Positions 1 to 12,000 of a stretch of 64,000 nt of DNA are shown one piece after another (the stretch's first letter is position 1; each line of letters opens with the position of its first letter). The notes below the pieces were generated by a model. It saw only the letters and a program-made list of their open reading frames with translations, searched no databases and was not told the origin of the DNA. Origin of the DNA: Protonemura montana. Taxonomy: Eukaryota; Arthropoda; Insecta; Plecoptera; Nemouridae. The position numbers and the translations under genes are program-made. The DNA lies in contig OX387609.1 of assembly GCA_947568835.1 (NCBI GenBank), positions 562,001 through 626,000 on the forward strand. The letters run 5' to 3'.

Positions 1-3000
1 GCCTCGTCTTCGTCTTCGTCTTCGTCTTCGTCCTCGTCCTCGTCTCCGACTTCGTCTTCGTCTTCGTCTTCGTCTTCTTCCGGTCTTCGTCTTTGTCTTC
101 GTCCTTGTCCTCGTCTTCGTCCTCGTCCTCGTCTTCGTCCTCGTCATCGTCTTCATCTTCGTATTCGTCTTCGTCTTCTTTCGGTCTTCGTCTTCGTCCT
201 CGTCTTCGTCTTCGTCTTCGTCCTCGTCCTCGTCTTCGTCTTCGTCCTCGTCTTCGTCTTCGTCTTCGTCCTCGTCTTCGTCTTCGTCTTCGTCCGCGTC
301 CTCGTCTTCGTCTTCGTCTTCGTCCTCGTCTTCGTCTTCGTCTTCGTCTTCGTCCTCGTCTTCGTCTTCGTCTTCGTCTTCGTCCTCGTCTTACTCTTCG
401 TCTTCGTCTTCTTCTTCGTCTTCGTCCTCGTCCTCGTCTTCGTCTTCGTCTTTGTCTTCGTCTTCGTCTTCGTCTTCTTCCGGTCTTCGTCTTCGTCTTC
501 GTCCTCGTCTTCGTCCTCGTCTTCGTCTTCGTCTTCGTCTTCGTCTTCGTCTTCGTCTTCGTCCTCGTCCTCGTCCTCGTCTTCGTCTTCGTCTTCGTCT
601 TCGTCCTCGTCCTCGTCTTCGTCTTCGTCTTCGTCTTCGTCTTCGTCTTCGTCTTCGTCCTCGTCTTCGTCTTCGTCTTCTACCGGTCTTCGTCTTCGTC
701 CTCGTCCTCGTCTTCGTCTTCGTCCTCGTCCTCGTCTTCGTCTTCGCCTTCGTATTCGTCTTCGTCTTCGTCTTCGTCTTCGTCCTCGTCCTCGTCTTTG
801 TCTTCGTCTTCGTCCTCGTCCTCGTCCTCGTCTTCGTCTTCGTCTTCGTCCTCGTCCTCGTCCTCGTCTTCGTCTTCGCCTTCGTCTTCGTCCTCGTCTT
901 CGTCTTCGCCTTCGTCTTCGTCCTCGTCCTCGTCTTCGTCTTCGTCCTCGTCTTCGTCTTCGTCCTCGTCATCGTCTTCGTCTTCGTCTTCGTCTTCTTT
1001 CGGTCTTCGTCTTCGTCCTCGTCTTCGTCTTCGTCCTCGTCCTCGTCCTCGTCTTCGTCTTCGTCTTCGTCCTCGTCCTCGTCTTCGTCTTCGTCTTCGT
1101 CTTCGTCTTCGTCTTCGTCTTCTTCCGGTCTTCGTCTTCGTCCTCGTCTTCGTCCTTGTCTTCGTCTTCGTCTTCTTCGCCTTCGTCTTCGTCTTCGTCT
1201 TCGTCCTCGTCTTCGTCTTCGTCTTCGTCCTCGTCTTCGTCTTCGTCTTCGTCCTCGTCTTCGTCCTCGTCTTCGTCCTCGTCCTCGTCCTCGTCTTCGT
1301 CTTCGTCTTCGTCTTCGTCTCCGTCTCCGTCTTCGTCTTCGTCTTCGTCCTCGTCATCGTCTCCGTCTTCGTATTGTCTTCGTCTTCGTCTTCGTCCTCG
1401 TCTTCGTCTTCGTCCTCGTCCTCGTCTTCGTCTTCGTCTTCGTCCTCGTCCTCGTCTTCGTCTTCGTCTTCGTCCTCGTCCTCGTCTTCGTCTTCGTCTT
1501 CGTCCTCGTCTTCGTCTTTGTCCTCGTCTTCGTCTTCGTCCTCGTCTTCGTCTTCGTCTTCGTCTTCGTCCTCGTCCTCGTCTTCGTCTTCGTCTTCGTC
1601 TTCGTCTTCGTCTTCGTCCTCGTCTTCGTCTTCGTCTTCGTCTTCGTCTTCGTCCTCGTCTTCGTCTTCGTCTTCGTCTTCGTCTTCGTCTTCGTCTTCG
1701 TCCTCGTCCTCGTCTTCGTCTTCGTCTTCGTCTTCGTCTTCGTCTTCGTCTTCGTCTTCTTCCGGTCTTCGTCTTCGTCTTCGTCTTCGTCCTCGTCTTC
1801 GTCTTCGTCTTCGTCTTCGTCTTCGTCTTCGTCCTCGTCCTCGTCTTCGTCTTCGTCTTCGTCTTCGTCTTCTTCCGGTCTTCGTCTTCGTCTTCGCCTT
1901 CGTCTTTGTCTTCGTCTTCGTCTTCGTCTTCGTCCTCGTCTTCGTCTTCGTCCTCGTCTTCGTCTTCGTCTTCGTCCTCGTCCTCGTCTTCGTCCTCGTC
2001 CTCGTCTTCGTCCTCGTCTTCGTCTTCGTCTTCGTCCTCGTCTTCGTCCTCGTCCTCGTCTTCGTCTTCGTCTTCGTCTTCGTCCTCGTCTTCGTCTTCG
2101 TCTTCGTCCTCGTCCTCGTCTTCGTCCTCGTCTTCGTCTTCGTCTTCGTCCTCGTCTTAGTCTTCGACTTCGTCCTCGTCTTCGTCTTCGTCTTCGTCTT
2201 CGTCTTCGTCCTCGTCTTCGTCTTCGTCTTCGTCCTCGTCCTCGTCTTCGTCTTCGTCCTTGTCTTCGTCTTCGTCCTCGTCTTCGTCTTCGTCCTCGTC
2301 TTCGTCTTCGTCTTCGTCTTCGTCCTCGTCTTCGTCTTCGTCCTCGTCTTCGTCTTCGTCTTCGTCTTCGTCCTCGTCTTCGTCTTCGTCCTCGTCCTCG
2401 TCTTCGTCTTCGTCTTCGTCTTCGTCCTCGTCTTCGTCTTCGTCTTCGTCTTCGTCTTCGTCTTCGTCTTCGTCTTCGTCTTCGTCTTCGTCTTCGTCTT
2501 CGTCCTCGTCCTCGTCTTCGTCTTCGTCTTCGTCTTCGTCTTCGTCTTCGTCTTCTTCCGGTCTTCGTCTTCGTCTTCGTCTTCGTCCTCGTCTTCGTCT
2601 TCGTCTTCGTCTTCGTCTTCGTCTTCGTCCTCGTCCTCGTCTTCGTCTTCGTCTTCGTCTTCGTCTTCGTCTTCTTCCGGTCTTCGTCTTCGTCCTCGTC
2701 TTCGTCCTTGTCTTCGTCTTCGCCTTCGTCTTTGTCTTCGTCTTCGTCCTCGTCCTCGTCTTCGTCTTCGTCCTCGTCTTCGTCTTCGTCTTCGTCCTCG
2801 TCCTCGTCTTCGTCCTCGTCCTCGTCTTCGTCCTCGTCTTCGTCTTCGTCCTCGTCTTCGTCCTCGTCCTCGTCTTCGTCTTCGTCTTCGTCCTCGTCTT
2901 CGTCTTCGTCCTCGTCCTCGTCTTCGTCCTCGTCTTCGTCTTCGTCTTCGTCTTCGTCTTCGTCCTCGTCTTAGTCTTCGACTTCATCCTCGTCTTCGTC

Positions 3001-6000
3001 TTCGTCTTCGTCTTCGTCTTCGTCCTCGTCTTCGTCTTCGTCTTCGTCCTCGTCCTCGTCTTCGTCCTCGTCCTCGTCTTCGTCTTCGTCCTTGTCTTCG
3101 TCTTCGTCTTCGTCCTCGTCTTCGTCTTCGTCCTCGTCTTCGTCTTCGTCTTCGTCTTCGTCCTCGTCTTCGTCTTCGTCTTCGTCTTCGTCCTCGTCTT
3201 CGTCTTCGTCTTCGTCTTCGTCCTCGTCTTCGTCTTCGTCCTCGTCCTCGTCTTCGTCTTCGTCTTCGTCCTCGTCTTCGTCTTCGTCTTCGTCTTCGTC
3301 TTCGTCTTCGTCCTCGTCCTCGTCTTCGTCCGCGTCTTCGTCTTCGTCCTCGTCATCGTCTTTGTCTTCGTCTTCGTCTTCTTTCGGTCTTCGTCTTCGT
3401 CCTCGTCTTCGTCTTAGTCCTCGTCCTCCTCCTCGTCCTCGTCTTCGTCTTCGTCTTCGTCCTCGTCCTCGTCTTCGTCTTCGTCTTCGTCTTCGTCTTC
3501 GTCTTCTTCCGGTCTTCGTCTTCGTCCTCGTCTTCGTCCTTGTCTTCGTCTTCGTCTTCTTCGTCTTCGTCTTCGTCTTCATCTTCGTCTTCGTCTTCGT
3601 CTTCGTCTTCGTCCTCGTCTTCGTCTTCGTCCTCGTCTTCGTCTTCGTCTTCGTCCTCGTCTTCGTCCTCGTCCTCGTCTTCGTCCTCGTCTTCGTCTTC
3701 GTCTTCGTCCTCGTCTTCGTTTTCGTCTTCGTCCTTGTCTTCGTCTTCGTCTTCGTCTTCGTCCTCGTCTTCGTCTTCGTCCTCGTCTTCGTCTTCGTCT
3801 TCGTCTTCGTCCTCGTCCTTGTCTTCGTCCTCGTCCTCGTCTTCGTCTTCGTCCTCGTCTTCGTCTTCGTCTTCGTCCTCGTCTTCGTCTTCGTCCTCGT
3901 CTTCGTCTTCGTCTTCGTCTTCGTCCTCGTCTTCGTCTTCGTCTTCGTCTTCGTCCTCGTCTTCGTCTTCGTCTTCATCTTCGTCCTCGTCTTCGTCCTC
4001 GTCCTCGTCTTCGTCTTCGTCTTCGTCCTCAACTTCGTCTTCGTCTTCGTCCTCGTCTTCGTCTTCGTCTTCGTCTTCGTCCTCGTCTTCGTCTTCGTCT
4101 TCGTCTTCGTCCTCGTCCTCGTCCTCGTCATCGTCTTCGTCATCGTCTTCGTCTTCGTCTTCTTTCGGTCTTCGTCTTCGTCCTCGTCTTCGTCTTCGTC
4201 CTCGTCCTCGTCTTCGTCTTCGTCTTCGTCCTCGTCTTCGTCTTCGTCTTTGTCTTCGTCCTCGTCCTCGTCTTCGTCTTCGTCTTCGTCCTCGTCCTCG
4301 TCTTCGTCTTCGTCCTCGTCTTCGTCTTCGTCTTCGTCCTCGTCTTCGTCTTCGTCTTCGTCTTCGTCCCCGTCTTCGTCTTCGTCTTCGTCTTCATCCT
4401 CGTCTTCGTCTTCGTCTTCGACTTCGTCTTCGTCTTCGTCTTCGTCTTCTTCCGGTCTTCGTCTTCGTCTTCGTCTTCGTCCTTGTCCTCGTCTTCGTCC
4501 TCGTCCTCGTCTTCGTCCTCGTCATCGTCTTCGTCTTCGTCTTCGTCTTCTTTCGGTCTTCGTCTTCGTCCTCGTCTTCGTCCTCGTCTTCGTCTTCGTC
4601 CTCGTCTTCGTCTTCGTCTTCGTCCTCATCTTCGTCTTCGTCTTCGTCCTCGTCTTCGTCTTCGTCTTCGTCTTCGTCTTCGTCCTCGTCTTCGTCTTCG
4701 TATTCGTCTTCGTCTTCGTCTTCGTCTTCGTCTTCGTCCTCGTCTTCGTCTTCGTCTTCGTCCTCGTCCTCGTCTTCGTCTTCGTCCTCGTCTTCGTCTT
4801 CGTCCTCGTCCTCGTCTTCGTCCTCGTCTTCGTCTTCGTCTTCGTCTTTGTCCTCGTCTTCTTCCTCGTCTTCGTCTTCGTCTTCGTCTTCGTCCTCGTC
4901 TTCGTCCTCGTCCTCGTCTTCGTCTTCTTCTTCGTCCTCGTCTTCGTCTTCGTCTTCGTCCTCGTCTTCGTCTTCGTCCTCGTCCTCGTCTTCGTCTTCG
5001 TCCTCGTCCTCGTCCTCGTCTTCGTCTTCGTCCTCGTCTTCGTCTTCGTCTTCGTCTTGGTCCTCGTCTTCGTCTTCGTCCTCGTCTTCGTCTTCGTCTT
5101 CGTCTTCGTCCTCGTCTTCGTCTTCGTCTTCGTCTTCGTCCTCGTCTTCGTCTTCGTCTTTCGTCTTCGTCCTCGTCTCCGTCTTCGTCCTCGTCTTCGT
5201 CTTCGTCCTCGTCTTCGTCTTCGTCTTTGTCCTCGTCTTCGTCTTCGTCTTCGTCTTCGTCCTCGTTTTCGTCTTCGTCTTCGTCCTCGTCTTCTTCCGG
5301 TCTTCGTCTTCGTCTTCATCTTCGTCCTCGGCTTCGTCTTCGTCCTCGTCCTCGTCTTCGTCTTCGTCTTCGTCTTCTTCCGGTCTTCGTCTTCGTCTTC
5401 GTCTTCGTCCTCGTCCTCGTCCTCGTCTTCGTCTTCGTCCTCGTCATCGTCTTCGTCTTCGTCATCGTCTTCGTCCTCGTCCTCGTCTTCGTCTTCGTCT
5501 TCGTCCTCGTCTTCGTCCTCGTCTTCGTCTTCGTCTTCGTCTTCGTCTTCGTCTTCGTCCTCGTCTTCGTCTTCGTCTTCGTCTTCGTCTTCGTCTTCGT
5601 CCTCGTCCTCGTCTTCGTCTTCGTCTTCGTCTTCGTCTTCGTCTTCGTCTTCTTCCGGTCTTCGTCTTCGTCTTCGTCTTCGTCCTCGTCTTTGTCCTCG
5701 TCTTCGTCTTCGTCTTCGTCTTCGTCTTCGTCTTCGTCTTCGTCCTCGTCCTCGTCTTCGTCTTCGTCTTCGTCTTCGTCTTCGTCTTCTTCGTCTTCGT
5801 CTTCGTCTTCGTCTTCGTCCTCGTCTTCGTCCTCGTCTTCGTCTTCGTCTTCGTCTTCGTCCTCGTCTTCGTCTTCGTCTTCGTCCTCGTCTTCGTCTTC
5901 GTCTTCGTCTTCGTCTTCGTCCTCGTCTTCGTCCTCGTCCTCGTCTTCGTCCTCGTCCTCGTCTTCGTCTTCGTCCTCGTCTTCGTCTTCGTCCTCGTCC

Positions 6001-9000
6001 TCGTCTTCGTCCTCGTCTTCGTCTTCGTCTTCGTCTTTGTCCTCGTCTTTGTCCTCGTCTTCGTCTTCGTCTTCGTCTTCGTCCTCGTCTTCGTCCTCGT
6101 CCTCGTCTTCGTCTTCTTCTTCGTCCTCGTCTTCGTCTTCGTCTTCGTCCTCGTCTTCGTCTTCGTCCTCGTCCTCGTCTTCGTCTTCGTCCTCGTCCTC
6201 GTCCTCGTCTTCGTCTTCGTCCTCGTCTTCGTCTTCGTCTTCGTCTTGGTCCTCGTCTTCGTCTTCGTCCTCGTCTTCGTCTTCGTCTTCGTCTTCGTCC
6301 TCGTCTTCGTCTTCGTCTTCGTCTTCGTCCTCGTCTTCGTCTTCGTCTTTCGTCTTCGTCCTCGTCTCCGTCTTCGTCCTCGTCTTCGTCTTCGTCCTCG
6401 TCTTCGTCTTCGTCTTTGTCCTCGTCTTCGTCTTCGTCTTCGTCTTCGTCCTCGTTTTCGTCTTCGTCTTCGTCCTCGTCTTCTTCCGGTCTTCGTCTTC
6501 GTCTTCATCTTCGTCCTCGGCTTCGTCTTCGTCCTCGTCCTCGTCTTCGTCTTCGTCTTCGTCTTCTTCCGGTCTTCGTCTTCGTCTTCGTCTTCGTCCT
6601 CGTCCTCGTCCTCGTCTTCGTCTTCGTCCTCGTCATCGTCTTCGTCTTCGTCATCGTCTTCGTCCTCGTCCTCGTCTTCGTCTTCGTCTTCGTCCTCGTC
6701 TTCGTCCTCGTCTTCGTCTTCGTCTTCGTCTTCGTCTTCGTCCTCGTCTTCGTCTTCGTCTTCGTCTTCGTCTTCGTCTTCGTCTTCGTCCTCGTCCTCG
6801 TCTTCGTCTTCGTCTTCGTCTTCGTCTTCGTCTTCTTCCGGTCTTCGTCTTCGTCTTCGTCCTCGTCTTCGTCTTCGTCCTCGTCCTCGTCTTCGTCTTC
6901 GTCTTTGTCCTCGTCTTCGTCTTCGTCTTTCGTCTTCGTCCTCGTCTTCGTCTTCGTCCTCGTCTTCGTCTTCGTCCTCGTCTTCGTCTTTGTCCTCGTC
7001 TTCGTCTTCGTCTTCGTCTTCGTCCTCGTTTTCGTCTTCGTCTTCGTCCTCGTCTTCTTCCGGTCTTGGTCTTCGTCTTCGTCTTCGTCTTCATCTTCGT
7101 CCTCGTCTTCGTCTTCGTCCTCGTCCTCGTCTTCGTCTTCGTCTTCGTCTTCTTCCGGTCTTCGTCTTCGTCTTCGTCTTCGTCCTCGTCCTCGTCTTCG
7201 TCCTCGTCTTCGTCTTCGTCTTCGTCTTCGTCCTCGTCTTCGTCTTCGTCTTCGTCTTCGTCCTCGTCTTCGTCCTCGTCCTCGTCTTCGTCTTCGTCTT
7301 CGTCCTCGTCTTCGTCTTCGTCCTCGTCTTCGTCTTCGTCCTCGTCCTCGTCTTCGTCCTCGTCTTCGTCTTCGTCCTCGTCTTCGTCTTTGTCCTCGTC
7401 TTCGTCTTCGTCTTCGTCTTCGTCCTCGTTTTCGTCTTCGTCTTCGTCCTCGTCTTCTTCCGGTCTTGGTCTTCGTCTTCGTCTTCGTCTTCATCTTCGT
7501 CCTCGTCTTCGTCTTCGTCCTCGTCCTCGTCTTCGTCTTCGTCTTCGTCTTCTTCCGGTCTTCGTCTTCGTCCTCGTCTTCGTCTTCGTCGTCGTCTTCG
7601 TCTTCGTCCTCGTCTTCGTCTTCGTCTTCGTCTTCGTCTTCGTCCTCGTCTTCGTCTTCGTCTTCGTCTTCGTCTTCGTCTTCGTCCTCGTCTTCGTCTT
7701 CGGCCTCGTCTTCGTCTTCGTCTTCGTCTTCGCCTTCGTCTTCATCCTCGTCTTCGTCTTCGCCTTCGTCTTCATCCTCGTCTTCGTCCTCGTCCTCGTC
7801 TTCGTCTTCGTCTTCGTCCTCGTCTTCGTCTTCGTCTTCGTCCTCGTCCTCGTCTTCGTCCTCGTCTTCGTCTTCGTCTTCGTCTTCGTCTTCGTCCTCG
7901 TCTTAGTCTTCGACTTCGTCCTCGTCTTCGTCTTCGTCTTCGTCTTCGTCTTCGTCCTCGTCTTCGTCTTCGTCTTCGTCCTCGTCCTCGTCTTCGTCTT
8001 CGTCCTTGTCTTCGTCTTCGTCTTCGTCCTCGTCTTCGTCTTCGTCCTCGTCTTCGTCTTCGTCTTCGTCTTCGTCCTCGTCTTCGTCTTCGTCTTCGTC
8101 CTCGTCTTCGTCTTCGTCTTCGTCTTCGTCCTCGTCTTCGTCTTCGTCCTCGTCTTCGTCTTCGTCTTCGTCCTCGTCTTCGTCTTCGTCCTCGTCTTCG
8201 TCTTCGTCTTCGTCTTCGTCCTCGTCTTCGTCTTCGTCTTCGTCCTCGTCTTCGTCTTCGTCTTCGTCTTCGTCCTCGTCTTCGTCTTCGTCCTCGTCCT
8301 CGTCTTCGTCTTCGTCTTCGTCTTCGTCTTCGTCTTCGTCCTCGTCCTCGTCCTCGTCTTCGTCTTCGTCTTCGTCCTCGTCTTCGTCTTCGTCCTCGTC
8401 TTCGTCCTCGTCTTCGTCTTCGTCTTCGTCCTCGTCCTCGTCCTCTTCCTCGTCTTCGTCCTCGTCTTCGTCTTCGTCTTCGTCCTCGTCTTCGTCTTCG
8501 TCTTCGTCCTCGTCTTCGTCTTCGTCTTCGTCCTCGTCTTCGTCTTCGTCTTCGTCCTCGTCTTCGTCATCGTCTTCGTCTTCGTCCTCGTCTTCGTCTT
8601 CGTCCTCGTCCTCGTCTTCGTCTTCGTCCTCGTCTTCATCTCTGTCTTCGTCCTCGTCTTCGTCTTCGTCCTCGTCTTCGTCTTCGTCCTCGTCTTCGTC
8701 CTCGTCTTCGTCTTCGTCCTCGTCTTCGTCTTCGTCATCGTCCTCAACTTCGTCTTCGTCTTCGTCCTCGTCTTCGTCTTCGTCTTCGTCTTCGTCTTCG
8801 TCCTCGTCTTCGTCTTCGTCTTCGTCCTCGTCCTCGTCCTCGTCTTCGTCTTCGTCTTCGTCTTTGTCCTCGTCTTCGTCTTCGTCTTTCGTCTTCGTCC
8901 TCGTCTTCGTCTTCGTCCTCGTCTTCGTCCCTGTCCTCGTCTTCGTCTTCGTCTTCGTCTTCGTCCTCGTCTTCGTCCTCGTCTTCGTCTTCGTCTTCGT

Positions 9001-12000
9001 CTTCGTCCTCGTCTTCGTCTTCATCTTCGTCTTCGTCTTCTTCCGGTCTTCGTCTTCGTCTTCGTCTTCGTCTTCGTCCTCGTCTTCGTCTTCGTCCTCG
9101 TCCTCGTCTTCGTCTTCGTCTTCGTCTTCTTCCGGTCTTCGTCTTCGTCTTCGTCCTCGTCCTCGTCTTCGTCTTCGTCCTCGTCATCGTCTTCGTCTTC
9201 GTCTTCGTCTTCTTTCGGTCTTCGTCTTCGTCCTCGTCTTCGTCTTCGTCCTCGTCCTCGTCTTCGTCTTCGTCTTCGTCCTCGTCTTCGTCTTCGTCTT
9301 CGTCCTAGTCTTCGTCTTCGTCCTCGTACTCGTCTTCGTCTTCGTCTTCGTCTTCGGCCTCGTCTTCGTCTTCGTCTTCGTCTTCGTCCTCGTCCTCGTC
9401 TTCGTCTTCGTCTTCGTCCTCGTCCTTGTCCTCGTCTTCGTTTTCGTCTTCGTCCTCGTCTTCGTCTTCGTCTTCGTCCTCGTCTTCGTCTTCGTCTTCG
9501 TCCTCGTCTTCGTCTTCGTCTTCGACTTCGTCTTCGTCTTCGTCTTCGTCTTCTTCCGGTCTTCGTCTTCGTCTTCGTCTTCGTCCTCGTCCTCGTCTTC
9601 GACTTCGTCTTCGTCTTCGTCTTCTTCCGGTCTTCGTCTTCGTCTTCGTCTTCGTCTTCGTCCTCGTCTTCGTCCTCGTCCTCGTCTTCGTCCTCGTCAT
9701 CGTCTTCGTCTTCGTCTTCGTCTTCGTCTTCTTTCGGTCTTCGTCTTCGTCCTCGTCTTCGTCCTCGTCTTCGTCTTCGTCCTCGTCTTCGTCCTCGTCT
9801 TCGTCTTCATCTTCGTCCTCGTCATCGTCCTCGTCTTCGTCTTCGTCTTCGTCTTCGTCCTCGTCTTCGTCTTCGTCTTCGTCTTCGTCCTCGTCTTCGT
9901 CTTCGTCTTCGTCCTCGTCTTCGTCTTCGTCTTCGTCTTCGTCCTCGTCTTCGTCTTCGTCCTCGTCTTCGTCTTCGTCTTCGTCTTCGTCTTCGTCCTC
10001 GTCTTCGTCTTCGTCTTCGTCCTCGTCCTCGTCTTCGTCTTCGTCCTCGTCTTCGTCTTCGTCCTCGTCCTCGTCTTCGTCTTCGTCCTCGTCTTCGTCT
10101 TCGTCCTCGTCTTCGTCTTCGTCCTCGTCTTAGTCTTCGTCCGCGTCCTCGTCTTCGTCCTCGTCTTCGTCCTCGTCTTCGTCTTCGTCTTCGTCTTCGT
10201 CTTCGTCTTCGTCCTCGTCATCGTCTTCGTCTTCGTCTTCAGCCTCGTCTTCGTCTTCGTCTTCGTCTTCGTCTTCGTCTTCGTCCTCGTCCTCGTCTTC
10301 GTCTTCGTCTTCGTCCGCGTCCTCGTCCTCGTCTTCGTCTTCGTCTTCGTCTTCGTCATCGTCCTCGTCTTCGTCTTCGTCTTCGTCCTCGTCCTCGTCT
10401 TCGACTTCGTCTTCGTCTTCGTCTTCGTCTTCGTCTTCGTCTTCGTCTTCGTCCTCGTCTTCGTCTTCGTCTTCGTCTTCGTCCTCGTCTTCGTCTTCGT
10501 CTTCGTCTTGGTCCTCGTCTTCGTCTTCGTCCTCGTCTTTGTCCTCGTCTTCGTCCTCGTCTTCGTCTTCGTCTTCGTCCTCGTCCTCGTCTTCGACTTC
10601 GTCTTCGTCTTCTTCCGGTCTTCGTCTTCGTCTTCGTCCTTGTCCTCGTCTTCGTCTTCGTCTTCGTCTTCGTCCTCGTCTTCGTCTTCGTCTTCGTCCT
10701 CGTCTTCGTCTTCGTCCTCGTCTTTGTCTTCGTCTTCGTCTTCGTCCTCGTCTTCGTCTTCGTCTTCGTCCTCGTCTTCGTCTTCGTCCTCGTCTTCGTC
10801 TTCGTCTTCGTCTTCGTCTTTGTCCTCGTCTTCGTCTTCGTCTTCGTCTTCGTCCTCGTCTTCGTCTTCGTCTTCGTCCTTGTCTTCTTCCGGTCTTCGT
10901 CTTCGTCTTCTTCCGGTCTTCGTCTTCGTCTTCGTCTTCGTCCTCGTCTTCGTCTTCGTCCTCGTCCTCGTCTTCGTCTTCGTCTTCGTCTTCTTCCGGT
11001 CTTCGTCTTCGTCTTCGTCCTCGTCCTCGTCCTCGTCTTCGTCTTCGTCCTCGTCATCGTCTTCGTCTTCGTCTTCGTCTTCTTTCGGTCTTCGTCTTCG
11101 TCCTCGTCTTTGTCTTCGTCCTCGTCTTCGTCTTCGTCTTCGTCCTCGTCTTCGTCTTCGTCTTCGTCCTAGTCTTCGTCTTCATCTTCGTCTTCGTCCT
11201 CGTCTTCGTCTTCGTCTTCGTCTTCGGCCTCGTCTTCGTCTTCGTCTTCGTCTTCGTCTTCGTCCTCGTCCTCGTCTTCGTCTTCGTCTTCGTCCTCGTC
11301 CTCGTCCTCGTCTTCGTCTTCGTCTTCGTCCTCGTCTTCGTCTTCGTCTTCGTCCTCGTCTTCGTCTTCGTCTTCGTCTTCGTCTTCGTCCTCGTCTTCG
11401 TCTTCGTCTTCGTCTTCGTCCTCGTCTTCGTCTTCGTCTTCGACTTCGTCTTCGTCTTCGTCTTCTTCCGGTCTTCGTCTTCGTCTTCGTCTTCGTCTTC
11501 GTCCTCGTCCTCGTCTTCGACTTCGTCTTCGTCTTCGTCTTCTTCCGGTCTTCGTCTTCGTCTTCGTCTTCGTCCTTGTCCTCGTCTTCGTCCTCGTCCT
11601 CGTCTTCGTCCTCGTCATCGTCTTCGTCTTCGTCTTCGTCTTCTTTCGGTCTTCGTCTTCGTCCTCGTCTTCGTCCTCGTCTTCGTCTTCGTCCTCGTCT
11701 TCGTCCTCGTCTTCGTCTTCATCTTCGTCCTCGTCATCGTCCTCGTCTTCGTCTTCGTCTTCGTCTTCGTCCTCGTCTTCGTCTTCGTCTTCGTCTTCGT
11801 CCTCGTCTTCGTCTTCGTCTTCGTCCTCGTCTTCGTCTTCGTCTTCGTCCTCGTCTTCGTCTTCGTCTTCGTCCTCGTCTTCGTCTTCGTCTTCGTCTTC
11901 GTCTTCGTCCTCGTCTTCGTCTTCGTCCTCGTCCTCGTCTTCGTCTTCGTCCTCGTCTTCGTCTTCGTCCTCGTCCTCGTCTTCGTCTTCGTCCTCGTCT

